Source of the DNA: CAZTTG01 sp964615935
Lineage (GTDB): Bacteria > Planctomycetota > UBA1135 > GCA-002686595
Reading direction: 5' to 3'
Assembly (NCBI GenBank): GCA_964615935.1
Contig: CAZTTG010000030.1
Coordinates: 1-64,000 of the forward strand
DNA length: 64,000 nucleotides
The position numbers and the translations under genes were made by a program. Below the pieces are notes generated by a model that saw nothing but the letters and a program-made list of their open reading frames with translations, made no database searches and was not told the origin of the DNA. This document shows positions 54,818-62,847 of this stretch, piece by piece. Within the stretch, counting starts at the first letter, position 1. Each line of letters opens with the position of its first letter.

Positions 54818-55690
54818 CTACCAGCGGCCGGCCCGCGACACCGCCCGGGCGGCCTCCAGCTCGCCGTTCCGCGGGCTGCACTCCAGCCCCACCAGCCCCC
54901 GGTAGCCCAGGTCGTGGGCCTCCTTCAGGACCCGCGGGTAGTGGATCTCGCCCGTGCCCGGCTCGTTGCGGCCGGGGTGGTCGGCGAGCTGCAGGTAGCC
55001 CACCTGGTCGAAGCCCTCGCGCAGCCGACCGCACAGATCCCCCTCGCTGATCTGCATGTGGTAGAGGTCCCAGTTGAGCTTCACGTGGGTGGAGCCCACC
55101 TCGCGGCAGATGTGAACCGCCTCGGGCGAGCCGTACAGGCAGTGGCCCTTGTGGTCCACGCGGATGTTCATGGGCTCGAGGATCAGGGTCACGTCCTCGG
55201 CCTCGGCGATGGGGGCGGCGCGCTTCAGGCCCGCGATGATGTGCTCGTGCATCTGGGCCTGGGTCATCCCCGGCTGGTCGTTGCCGCCCACCACGGTCAT
55301 CAGCTTCGCGCCCACGCGGTGGGCCGCCTGGCAGCCCTCCTCGATGGCGCGCACGAAGTCGTCGTGGTTCTTGGGGTCGTTCATGCCCGGCACGAAGCCC
55401 CAGGCGGTGAACTGGGCCACCTCGACCCCCAGCTCCTCGCACAGCTCGCGAGTCTCGTCCAGGGGCTTGCCCTTCCAGGGCCAGAACTCGATGCCCGGGA
55501 AGCCCAGGGCGGCCGCCTGGCGGATGCGGTCGAGGAAGGGCAGCTTCCGCCACCACATCTCGACGTTGACGGCGAAGCGGGTGATGGGCGTGCGGCCGAG
55601 CTGGGAGAGGTCCTCGGACTCCTGCATGTGAGTGGCGGTGCAGGCGGCCAGGCTGCCGCCCAGGAAGCTGCGGCGGTTGAACTCGGTCAT
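54818..55690 (-). CDS. Tat-exported hydroxypyruvate isomerase-like TIM-barrel protein
   Basis: This 290-residue protein has a Tat signal (FNRRSFLGGSLAA) and a sugar-phosphate-isomerase TIM barrel. Barrel segments include FPGIEFWPWKGK, LILEPMNIRVDHKGH with the metal-binding Glu, LNWDLYHMQISEGD, and GYLQLADHPGRNEPGTGEI with VGLECS at the end. These match the hydroxypyruvate isomerase (Hyi) branch of the xylose-isomerase-like superfamily. The Tat leader suggests a periplasmic role on free sugars. It follows its paralogue at 55739-56689 with 48 bases between them. Confidence 0.8.
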   Translation of the reverse strand: MTEFNRRSFLGGSLAACTATHMQESEDLSQLGRTPITRFAVNVEMWWRKLPFLDRIRQAAALGFPGIEFWPWKGKPLDETRELCEELGVEVAQFTAWGFVPGMNDPKNHDDFVRAIEEGCQAAHRVGAKLMTVVGGNDQPGMTQAQMHEHIIAGLKRAAPIAEAEDVTLILEPMNIRVDHKGHCLYGSPEAVHICREVGSTHVKLNWDLYHMQISEGDLCGRLREGFDQVGYLQLADHPGRNEPGTGEIHYPRVLKEAHDLGYRGLVGLECSPRNGELEAARAVSRAGRW

Positions 55691-55738
55691 GGCGCGGGCT
55701 CCAGAAGGGGAGGGGGAGGGCGAGGGGGGATTCTACCC

Positions 55739-56689
55739 TCAGCCGCCCTCGGCTTCCCGCCCCAGCTCCTCGCGGACCCGCTCGAGCAGGCTCTTGGTCA
55801 GGCGGATGCCCTCCTCTTCGGAGCGCGCGCCGCCCTCGTACTCGATGCCCACGTGGCCGCGGTAGCCGGCGTCCAGCACGATCTTCATCATGCGCCGGTA
55901 GTCGGTGCGGGTCTCGTTGCCCTCCTCGTCGAACTCGTGCGACTTGGCGCTGACCGCCTTGGCGAAGGGCATCAACTCGGCCACCCCCTGGTAGCGGTCG
56001 TACCACTCGTCGCCGCGGATGCGGAAGTTGCCGAAGTCGGGCAGGGTGCCCACGCGCGGGTGGTCGGCGGCCCGCATGACGCCCGCCAGCCAGGCGCCGT
56101 CGGAGGAGTGGCCGCCGTGGTTCTCGACCAGCACGTTCAGAGCGAAGCCGTCCGCGAACTCGGCCAGCTTGCGCAGGGAGTTGGCCGCCCGCGCGGCCTG
56201 CTCCTCGGGCTCGCCCGATCCGCCCGCGTTGACGCGGATCGAGTGGCAGCCCAGCAGGTGCGCCGCCTCGACCCAGCGGTGGTGGTTCTCGATCGCCCGG
56301 GCGCGCTTCTGCGAGTCGGCGTCCGCGAGCTGGCCCTCGCCGTCGATCATGATCAGCAGGCTCCGCACCCCGGCGTCGTCGGCGCGCTGCTTCATCTCCG
56401 CCAGGTACTCGCGGTCCTCCGCCTTGTCCTTGAAGAAGGAGTTGACGTACTCGACCGCCTCGATGCCGTAGTCGTTCATCGCCCGGGGGGCGAAGTCGAG
56501 GTTCTGCATGCGGCCGGCGGCCAGGGTTCGGTGCAGGGACCACTGCGCCAGGGAGATGCGGAAGAGGGGATCCGGCTCCCCCTCCTGGGCCGCGGAGCCC
56601 TGGCTGGCGCAGGCCGGCCCGAGGGCGGAGAGGGCGCCCAGGTAGCCCGCGGCCGCCAGGAATTCCCGGCGGGTGGTGGGACGGTTCAT
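55739..56689 (-). CDS. Tat-exported sugar-isomerase/epimerase-like TIM-barrel protein
   Basis: This 316-residue protein has a Tat signal with the twin-Arg (TTRREFLAAAG) and an Ala/Gly-rich core ending in CASQG, so it may be lipid-anchored. The barrel has ENHGGHSSDG, TLPDFGNFRI, AKSHEFDEEG and HVGIEYEGG, in register with AP-endonuclease-2/sugar isomerase folds. The substrate is unknown. It is upstream of the Hyi-like gene, and the two are probably one transcript with the PHP gene, all on the minus strand and all exported. They look like parts of the same carbohydrate pathway. Confidence 0.75.
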   Translation of the reverse strand: MNRPTTRREFLAAAGYLGALSALGPACASQGSAAQEGEPDPLFRISLAQWSLHRTLAAGRMQNLDFAPRAMNDYGIEAVEYVNSFFKDKAEDREYLAEMKQRADDAGVRSLLIMIDGEGQLADADSQKRARAIENHHRWVEAAHLLGCHSIRVNAGGSGEPEEQAARAANSLRKLAEFADGFALNVLVENHGGHSSDGAWLAGVMRAADHPRVGTLPDFGNFRIRGDEWYDRYQGVAELMPFAKAVSAKSHEFDEEGNETRTDYRRMMKIVLDAGYRGHVGIEYEGGARSEEEGIRLTKSLLERVREELGREAEGG

Positions 56690-56741
56690 GTGGGACTCCT
56701 CGCTTCGTTGGGTGACTCGAGTCGTGCGGGGCCGGGGCGGG

Positions 56742-59159
56742 CTAGGGCCTGCGCGCCGACCAGCGTATGTCTTCGTCCAGGATCCGGAAGTAGGCGCCGA
56801 AGCTGCCGCTGTGGTTCGAGACCTCGAGCAGGACCCGGTTCCAGCCCTCCTCCAGGCGCAGCCGGCCGAGGTGCTGCAGCGGATCGGCGGCGTGGCGCTC
56901 CGCGTCCTCGAGGATCCGCTCCCCGTTCACCCACAGCCGGCAGCCGTCGTCGGTGCCCAGGGTGTAGTCCACCCATCCCGCGGCCTCGCCGCAAAGCCAG
57001 GTCTGGGCGTAGGCGACCGAGTCCGGGGCGAGGTCCCGGTCGGGCCCGAAGCGGCGCAGGTCGAGGTAGCCGTCCGCGCCCGTTTGGACCTCGCCCCACC
57101 GCAGCGGCTGGTCCCCCTTGCCCGGCCAGGAGGCGTCCGGCTCGAACGGTCCCTCGGGGTCGAAGCCGCCCTCGATCGAGCCGGCCGGCTCGGGAGCGGG
57201 GAGGTAGCCCAGCACCATCCAATCCTCGACGAAGCGCCGGCCCAGGAGCTCGTTCAGCTCGGGCCCGTACTGGCCGGCGCGGTCCGCGGGGATCCCCTCG
57301 ACGAGCTGCCTCAGGAGGGGGACGATGCTCTGCTCCACGCAGGCGCGGCGGGCCCGCAGGAGGGCGATGTCCACGTAGGGATCCTCGATCGGGCCGGGGG
57401 CCCTGCGGCGCTGGTTCCAGGCGCGGTCCACGAAGTCCGCCAGCTCCGGCGAGGCGATCCTCTCCGCCGAGCGCGCCGCCGCCAGCACCGCGTCGCGATC
57501 GGGCGAGAGCAGGGCGAAGGAGACGTAGCTCGCGGCCCCCTCGCCCCCGACCTCGCCCGCGGCGAGCAGCAGCAGGGCCTTCTCCGAGGGGAGCAGGGAG
57601 GCCTCGATCCTCAGCCAGCCGTTGAGGCCCAGCGCGCCGCGGCCGGCCTCCAGGGCCTGGTCCCAGGGGGAGGTCCAGGCGCCGTCGCCGTCCACGTCGA
57701 TCCACACCGGGTTGAGCACCGCCAGCGGGCGCGCCGGCCGGCGACCCCCCACGACGATCGGATCCAGGGGATCGTCGCCCTCGACGATCAGCGAGATCCA
57801 GGAGTCGTGCCCCAGCCCCACCTGGAAGGTGCGATCCATCCGCAGAGGCTCGCGCGAATCGGGCACCGCGATCTCGCCGGCCACGGTCCCGTTGACGATG
57901 AACAGCACCCGGTCGCAGTCGATCCAGGAGGCGGCCTGGACGCGCACCCGCAGGTCGACCAGGTTGTCGGTGTCGGTCAGCTCGCTGCCCATGGGCTCGT
58001 CGTTCACCCAGCACTCGACGAAGGGCCCGAAGGTGGTGAAGACGCGCTTGGCGCGCAGGGCCTCCACCGCCTGAACCGGGTCGATCGCGCCCGGCTCGGC
58101 GGCCGGGCAGGCGACGAAGTTGCGCGGGTAGCCGGCGAAGCGGTAGAGGACCGTATGGCTGTCGGAGTTGCCCACCGCCGCGAACCGGCGGCCGCGGTTC
58201 AGCATGTGGAACCAGTCCCGCAGCACGCAGTGCACGCTGGAGCCGCGCTTCACCTCGTCCACGTCCGTGTCGTAGTAGCCCCAGCCCTCGTTGCTGTTGA
58301 AGACCTCCAGGGAGTCGAAGTCCCAGGAGAAGCGCGGGTCCTCGCACCGCCCGGTGACCGGATCCAGGCGGGTCTGGCTCAGGTAGTCCGACCAGCTCCG
58401 GCGGGGGTGGTTGAGCTGCACCACCGGCACGACGCCGAAGCGGTTCTCGCTGGCGCGGATGAGGCGGAAGATCTCGTTCGCGTCCGCGAGCGTGTGGTCC
58501 GGAACGACGCCCTCGGGCTCCATGGGGAAGGCGTTGAAGTGCCCCAGGGGGGTGGAGACCTCGTTCCCGGTCACGGCCGTGACGCGCTCGCCGGCCTCCA
58601 GCTCGTCCAGGGTGGGCTGGTAGTCGGTGTGGTGGTTGTGGTCGGTGGCCACCGCGAGCTCCAGCCCCTCTCCGATCATGCAGATGACGCGCTCCTTCAG
58701 GTTGGCGTCGCCGTGACCCGAGAAGGTGCGCGTGTGCAGGTGGAAGTCGGCGCTGATCCAGCCCGCGGTGTCCACCTCGTGGACCAACTCGGCGCGCCAG
58801 GCGACCTCCTCGCCCTCCGCGAAGTCGAGCTCCGCCGACGCGCGGCTCCACTCGATCCCGCGCGTGGCGTAGACGACCCAGCTCCCCACCGGGACCCGGA
58901 TCGCGCCGCGGCCGGCGAGCGAGTAGACCACGTTGCGGCGCACCGCCAGCTCGTCGGGCGCGGCGTGCGCCAGCGGGAACAGCTTGGGGGCGCGGCCCTC
59001 CTGGTCCACGAAGGTCAGCCGGCCGGGCATGGGCTCGCCCGCCTCGTCGACGATCTCGAAGCGCAGCACCCCGCAGGGGACCAGGGGTCCGGCCAGGTCC
59101 ACGGGCTCCTGGGCGGTGGGGGGCGGGATGAGGGCGAGGAGGAGGGCGGCGATCGGCAT
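56742..59159 (-). CDS. Secreted PHP/CehA-McbA-type metallohydrolase
   Basis: This 805-residue protein has a signal peptide (MPIAALLLALIPPPTAQ) and a beta-rich domain before a PHP metal-hydrolase domain. The metal motif DFHLHTRTFSGHGDA, VATDHNHHTDY, VQLNHPRRSW and GNSDSHT are in the order expected for CehA/McbA-like proteins. C-terminal regions include a beta-sandwich part ending in LEVSNHSGSFGAYFRI. The ATG at 59159 was chosen over 59243 because it begins the signal peptide and follows GGAGCCCCCGTCCCC. Such enzymes act on phosphodiester or lactone-type bonds; the substrate is unknown. It is upstream of the two Tat-exported isomerases. Confidence 0.75.
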   Translation of the reverse strand: MPIAALLLALIPPPTAQEPVDLAGPLVPCGVLRFEIVDEAGEPMPGRLTFVDQEGRAPKLFPLAHAAPDELAVRRNVVYSLAGRGAIRVPVGSWVVYATRGIEWSRASAELDFAEGEEVAWRAELVHEVDTAGWISADFHLHTRTFSGHGDANLKERVICMIGEGLELAVATDHNHHTDYQPTLDELEAGERVTAVTGNEVSTPLGHFNAFPMEPEGVVPDHTLADANEIFRLIRASENRFGVVPVVQLNHPRRSWSDYLSQTRLDPVTGRCEDPRFSWDFDSLEVFNSNEGWGYYDTDVDEVKRGSSVHCVLRDWFHMLNRGRRFAAVGNSDSHTVLYRFAGYPRNFVACPAAEPGAIDPVQAVEALRAKRVFTTFGPFVECWVNDEPMGSELTDTDNLVDLRVRVQAASWIDCDRVLFIVNGTVAGEIAVPDSREPLRMDRTFQVGLGHDSWISLIVEGDDPLDPIVVGGRRPARPLAVLNPVWIDVDGDGAWTSPWDQALEAGRGALGLNGWLRIEASLLPSEKALLLLAAGEVGGEGAASYVSFALLSPDRDAVLAAARSAERIASPELADFVDRAWNQRRRAPGPIEDPYVDIALLRARRACVEQSIVPLLRQLVEGIPADRAGQYGPELNELLGRRFVEDWMVLGYLPAPEPAGSIEGGFDPEGPFEPDASWPGKGDQPLRWGEVQTGADGYLDLRRFGPDRDLAPDSVAYAQTWLCGEAAGWVDYTLGTDDGCRLWVNGERILEDAERHAADPLQHLGRLRLEEGWNRVLLEVSNHSGSFGAYFRILDEDIRWSARRP

Positions 59160-59327
59160 GGGGACGGGGGCTCCTGGGGGCGCGGGAGTCGGGGGGCTTG
59201 GGCCGGGCCAGTCTACTCCAAACGGGATGCCAGGAGGGTTCAAGTCGGCCGGCTCCGGGGGCCGAAGACCGATCCGGAGGCGCCCCCTCCGCGGGATGGT
59301 CCCGCGGGTCGGCGGGGACGGTCAGGC

Positions 59328-60173
59328 ATGCTCGAGATCACCCGCGAGATCCTCACCGAGATCAGGAGCCTCGAGCCCTTCCCCGAGGTTGCGATCAAGG
59401 CCATGCAGATCGCCTCCCGGGAGGACGCCGCGCCCGAGGAGCTGATCGAGGTGATCGAGGTCGATGCCGGCCTGGTGGGCAAGGTGCTCAAGCTGTGCAA
59501 CTCGGCCTACTACGGCTTCCAGCGCGAGATCGCCTCGATCCGCGAGGCGGGCAACCTGCTGGGCGTGAGGACCCTGGTCAACCTGGTGACCACCTTCTCC
59601 TCCAACCGCTACTTCCGGGACTACGGCCGCTCCTCGAGCGAGTCGCGCCGGACGCTGTGGGAGCGCTCGGTGGCCACCGCCATGGCGGCCCGGTTGGTGG
59701 CCAGCCTCAAGCACGAGGTGGACGCCGACCGCGCCTACACCGCGGGCCTGCTCCAGAACGTCGGCCACGTGGTCCTGGACCGCTTCCTCTCGAGCGAGCA
59801 GGACGAGATCCGCCACGAGGTGGCGGCCGGCCTGCCCCTCCTGCAGGCCGAGAAGAGCGTCCTGGGGCTGCACCACGCCGAGCTGGGCGCGCGCCTGACC
59901 ATGACCTGGAACCTGCCCCCGGTGCTGGTCAACTCCATCCGCTACCACCACCAGCCGGACTACGCCCAGGGCGACCCCGCCCTGGCGGGCGTGATGCACC
60001 TCGCCGAGACCGTCACCTGGGCGGTCGGCTACGGCGAGGGCACGGGCGAGACCACCTACGGCGTCTCCGGCAGCGCGGTGGACATGGTGGGGCTCAACCG
60101 GCAGAACTTCGACGTCCTCAAGCGCCTCCTCCAGCGCGAGATCACGAAGGCCGAGGAGCTGGTGGCGGCCTGA
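59328..60173 (+). CDS. HDOD-domain protein
   Basis: This 281-residue cytoplasmic protein is a single HDOD domain, a relative of HD-GYP signalling domains without the full metal-binding His-Asp set. The typical LEPFPEVAIKAMQIA start, VLKLCNSAYYGF block and LQNVGHVVLDRF are present, the last with an AG/GL-rich neighbourhood. HDOD proteins take part in signal transduction, often in motility or stress responses. It is upstream and divergent from the PHP gene and followed by the propeller gene. No fused receiver or GGDEF domain is present. Confidence 0.85.
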   Translation: MLEITREILTEIRSLEPFPEVAIKAMQIASREDAAPEELIEVIEVDAGLVGKVLKLCNSAYYGFQREIASIREAGNLLGVRTLVNLVTTFSSNRYFRDYGRSSSESRRTLWERSVATAMAARLVASLKHEVDADRAYTAGLLQNVGHVVLDRFLSSEQDEIRHEVAAGLPLLQAEKSVLGLHHAELGARLTMTWNLPPVLVNSIRYHHQPDYAQGDPALAGVMHLAETVTWAVGYGEGTGETTYGVSGSAVDMVGLNRQNFDVLKRLLQREITKAEELVAA

Positions 60174-60263
60174 GGCTCGGCCCCGCCGGGGCACGGCAGT
60201 TGCAGGCTGCAGGCGGCACGGCTGCCCTCCGAGCCTGGCTCGAGGGGAGCCGGCGCCGCGCGC

Positions 60264-60285
60264 GTGAGCGAGCGCTATCGCTCAC
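60264..60285. other. Perfect inverted repeat upstream of the propeller gene
   Basis: GTGAGCGA at 60264-60271 and TCGCTCAC at 60278-60285 form a perfect 8-base inverted repeat around a 6-base loop, 20 bases before the start of the propeller gene and within its 5' leader. It could be an operator or a leader hairpin. Confidence 0.4.
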
Positions 60286-60305
60286 CCATTGCCCGGAGGG
60301 AGAAC

Positions 60306-62063
60306 ATGATCGGCGCGATCCCCACCGCGAAGCCCTCGAATGGCCGGCCGGCGAGCCTCCGCGCGGGCCTGCTGGTCCTCGCTGTCCTGGCCCTGCTGCA
60401 CGGTGCGCCTCCGGCGGCCCAGGGCGGCACCACCACGAGGGTCAACGTGAGCTCGTCGGGCAAGCAGTGCTACGGCTCGACCATGTTCAACACGATCTCC
60501 GCGGACGGTCGCTACGTGGCCCTCAGCACCTCCGGCAAGCTCGTGCCCTGGGACACCAACGCGAAGTTCGACGTCTACGTGCACGACCGCCACACGGGCG
60601 AGACCACCCGCGTGAGCGTCCACTCTTCGGGGAGCCAGGGCAACGGCGACAGCAGCCGGCCCTCGATCTCCGCGGACGGTCGCTACGTGGCCTTCGAGAG
60701 CTGGGCCAACAACCTGGTGCCGGGCGACACCCACGGACACATCGACAGCTTCGTGCACGACCGCTTGACGGGCGAGACCACCCGGGTGAGCCTGAGCTCC
60801 GCGGGGCAGCAGGCGAACGCGCACGGCTGGGAGCCGTCGATCTCCGCGGACGGCCGCTTCGTGGCGTTCGAGAGTCGGGCCACCAACCTGGTGCCAGGCG
60901 ACACGAACGGAGTCTACGACGTCTTCGTGCACGACCGGCGGACCGGCCGGACCACCCGGGTGAGCGTCGACTCGAGGGGAAAGCAGGGGAACGGTTGGAG
61001 CGGCGGCTGTGAGATCTCCGGCAACGGCCGCTGCGTGCTGATCGTCAGCGACGCTACGAACCTGGTGCCGGGCGACACCAACGGATGCCGGGACGTCTTC
61101 GTGCACGAGCGCCACACTGGTCTGACCGTGCGCGTGAGCGTCGATTCGAGCGGCGGCCAGGCGAATGGCGGCTCCTACCGCTCCTCGATCTCCCGGGACG
61201 GCCGGTACGTGGCGTTCGCGAGCATGGCCACCAACCTGGCGCCGGGCGACACCAACGGCGTCATGGACACCTTCGTACACGACCGGCGGACGGGGCTGAC
61301 AAGCAGGGTGAGCGTCGATTCGTCGGGAGGCCAGGGAAACGACCACTCGTACTGCTACCAGATCTCCTCGAACGGGCGGTACGTGGCCTTCTTCGGCGGG
61401 GCCACCAACCTGGTCCCGCGCGACACCAATGGCTGGGACGACGTCTTCGTGCACGATCGGCGGACGGGTCTGACCTCCCGTGTGAGCGTCGACTCTTCCG
61501 GGCATCAGGCGAACTCGGCCAGTATCTCGCCCTCGATCTCGGCGGACGGGAGGTACGTCTCCTTCGTGAGCTGGGCCACCAACCTGGTGCCCGGCGACAC
61601 CAACGACTGGAGCGACATCTTCGTCCACGACCGCCAGGACTGCGCCAGCGCCGCGGAGGTCTACTGCACCGCCAAGACCACCTCCTCGGGCTGCACCCCC
61701 ACCATCGGCACCTCGGGCGTGCCCAGCGCCACGGCCGCCAGCGGCTTCTCGATCCGCGCGAGCCAGGTCGAGCCCGGCCAGCCCGGGATCCTCTTCGTCG
61801 GGCGCAACGGCGCCGACGCGCTCCCCTTCCAGGGGGGCCTCCTGTGCGTCCGCCCGCCCCTCGAGCGCACCGCGGTTCAGGACTCGGGCTCCGGCGGCTC
61901 GCCGCCCTGCGCCGGGATCCTCACCCTGGACCTGAACGCGGCCGGGATCTGCGCCGCCATCGGCGTGGGCTACACGGGCTGGGCGCAGGGCTGCTTTCGG
62001 GATCCGCCGAGCGCGGGCGGGATCGGGCTGACCGACGCGATCAGCTTCGTGGTGTGCCCGTAG
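60306..62063 (+). CDS. Secreted seven-blade propeller protein of the TolB/PD40 type
   Basis: This 585-residue protein has a signal peptide (GLLVLAVLALLHGAPPAAQG) and seven tandem repeats of about 58 residues (about 43-444), each with TTRVSVDSSG, SISADGRYVAF, TNLVPGDTNG and DVFVHDRRTG. These are TolB/PD40-like blades, giving one complete seven-bladed propeller. The C-terminal 140 residues carry YCTAKTTSSGC and a GLLCVRPPLERT to CFRDPP module also seen in the protein at 52623-54668. ATG 60306 was chosen over GTG 60264 because GGAGGGAG lies 3 bases upstream. It is probably a surface-exposed binding protein; no enzyme domain is seen. Confidence 0.75.
   Translation: MIGAIPTAKPSNGRPASLRAGLLVLAVLALLHGAPPAAQGGTTTRVNVSSSGKQCYGSTMFNTISADGRYVALSTSGKLVPWDTNAKFDVYVHDRHTGETTRVSVHSSGSQGNGDSSRPSISADGRYVAFESWANNLVPGDTHGHIDSFVHDRLTGETTRVSLSSAGQQANAHGWEPSISADGRFVAFESRATNLVPGDTNGVYDVFVHDRRTGRTTRVSVDSRGKQGNGWSGGCEISGNGRCVLIVSDATNLVPGDTNGCRDVFVHERHTGLTVRVSVDSSGGQANGGSYRSSISRDGRYVAFASMATNLAPGDTNGVMDTFVHDRRTGLTSRVSVDSSGGQGNDHSYCYQISSNGRYVAFFGGATNLVPRDTNGWDDVFVHDRRTGLTSRVSVDSSGHQANSASISPSISADGRYVSFVSWATNLVPGDTNDWSDIFVHDRQDCASAAEVYCTAKTTSSGCTPTIGTSGVPSATAASGFSIRASQVEPGQPGILFVGRNGADALPFQGGLLCVRPPLERTAVQDSGSGGSPPCAGILTLDLNAAGICAAIGVGYTGWAQGCFRDPPSAGGIGLTDAISFVVCP
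60432..61637 (+). repeat. Seven tandem repeats of about 174 bp (propeller blades)
   Basis: The gene at 60306 contains seven in-frame copies of a repeat of about 174 bases (58 codons; the first is 57 codons and the last 55). Each contains ACCCGxGTGAGCGTC-like and CTGGTGCCGGGCGACACC-like stretches. Copies 2 to 7 are most alike, consistent with recent expansion. Confidence 0.85.
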
Positions 62064-62090
62064 CGCGGGGGGGGGCTCGCGGGCCGCCGC

Positions 62091-62669
62091 TCACTCGCGC
62101 GAGTACATCCCCAGGAGCTCGCCCTTGGCCAGCACGTGCCCCTCCATGGCCTGGAGGAGCTCGGCCTTGCCGGTGGTGGGCTCCAGCTCGAACTCGCAGT
62201 CGAGCGCAAAGACGCGGAAGAAGTACCGGTGCGTGCCGGAGGGCGGACAGGGGCCGCCGTAGCCGGCCCGCGGCCAGGAGTTCTGGCCCTGGCGCAGCCC
62301 CCCCGCACCCCCCGCCTCGGCGGGGATCCCCTCGGGCAGGCCCGGCTCGGCGATGTTCCAGGCGACCCAGTGCACCCAGGTGCCCACGGGCGCGTCCGGG
62401 TCGTCCATGACCAGGGCGTAGCAGACCGTGCCCTCGGGCGCACCGCTCCAGGAGAGGGCGGGCGAGACGTCCTCGCCGTCGCAGGTGTGGCGGGCGGGGA
62501 TGCGGGCCTCGTGCTCGAAGGCCTCGCTCTTCACCTCGAGGGTCATCATGGTCACCTCCTCCGCCTCGGCGGTGGGCGCCGGCGGGCCGGGCGGGTCCTT
62601 GGGATCCGAGCACCCGGCCGCCGCGGCGAGCAGGGCCGGGACCAGGAGTGCTTTCGATCGAAGGTTCAT
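62091..62669 (-). CDS. YbhB/YbcL (PEBP, Raf-kinase-inhibitor-like) lipoprotein
   Basis: This 192-residue protein has a signal peptide with a lipobox-like LLAAAAGC, then an acidic/Pro-rich linker. It matches the phosphatidylethanolamine-binding protein family: HTCDGEDVSPALSWSG, DDPDAPVGTWVHWVAWN and GYGGPCPPSGTHRYFF are the ligand-pocket motifs. YbhB-like proteins are widespread with unclear roles. The lipoprotein form would sit in the envelope. It converges on the propeller gene with 27 bases between stops and is divergent from pilT. Confidence 0.88.
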   Translation of the reverse strand: MNLRSKALLVPALLAAAAGCSDPKDPPGPPAPTAEAEEVTMMTLEVKSEAFEHEARIPARHTCDGEDVSPALSWSGAPEGTVCYALVMDDPDAPVGTWVHWVAWNIAEPGLPEGIPAEAGGAGGLRQGQNSWPRAGYGGPCPPSGTHRYFFRVFALDCEFELEPTTGKAELLQAMEGHVLAKGELLGMYSRE

Positions 62670-62847
62670 GGGCTGTCCGGCCCGGGTGGGGCAGGGGGCC
62701 GGGCGTCGGCGCCATGGTAGCAGGCGGCGGCCCCCGGGAGAACCGGCCCGCGCGAGACGGCCATTGGGCTTGAGTCCGCGGCCGGGGGCGGCCGACAGAA
62801 CGAGCGTTTCCCGATCCCCTCTCCCCCCTCGTCCCGGAAGTCCCCGC

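Noticed and set aside
56673..59327. Upstream extension of the HDOD frame to 56673
   Set aside because: It is antisense to the PHP gene and Val/Arg-rich; the HDOD motif begins right after ATG 59328.
60432..61637. Possible CRISPR-like repeat array
   Set aside because: The repeat unit is about 174 bases, in frame and coding for propeller blades, with no spacers.
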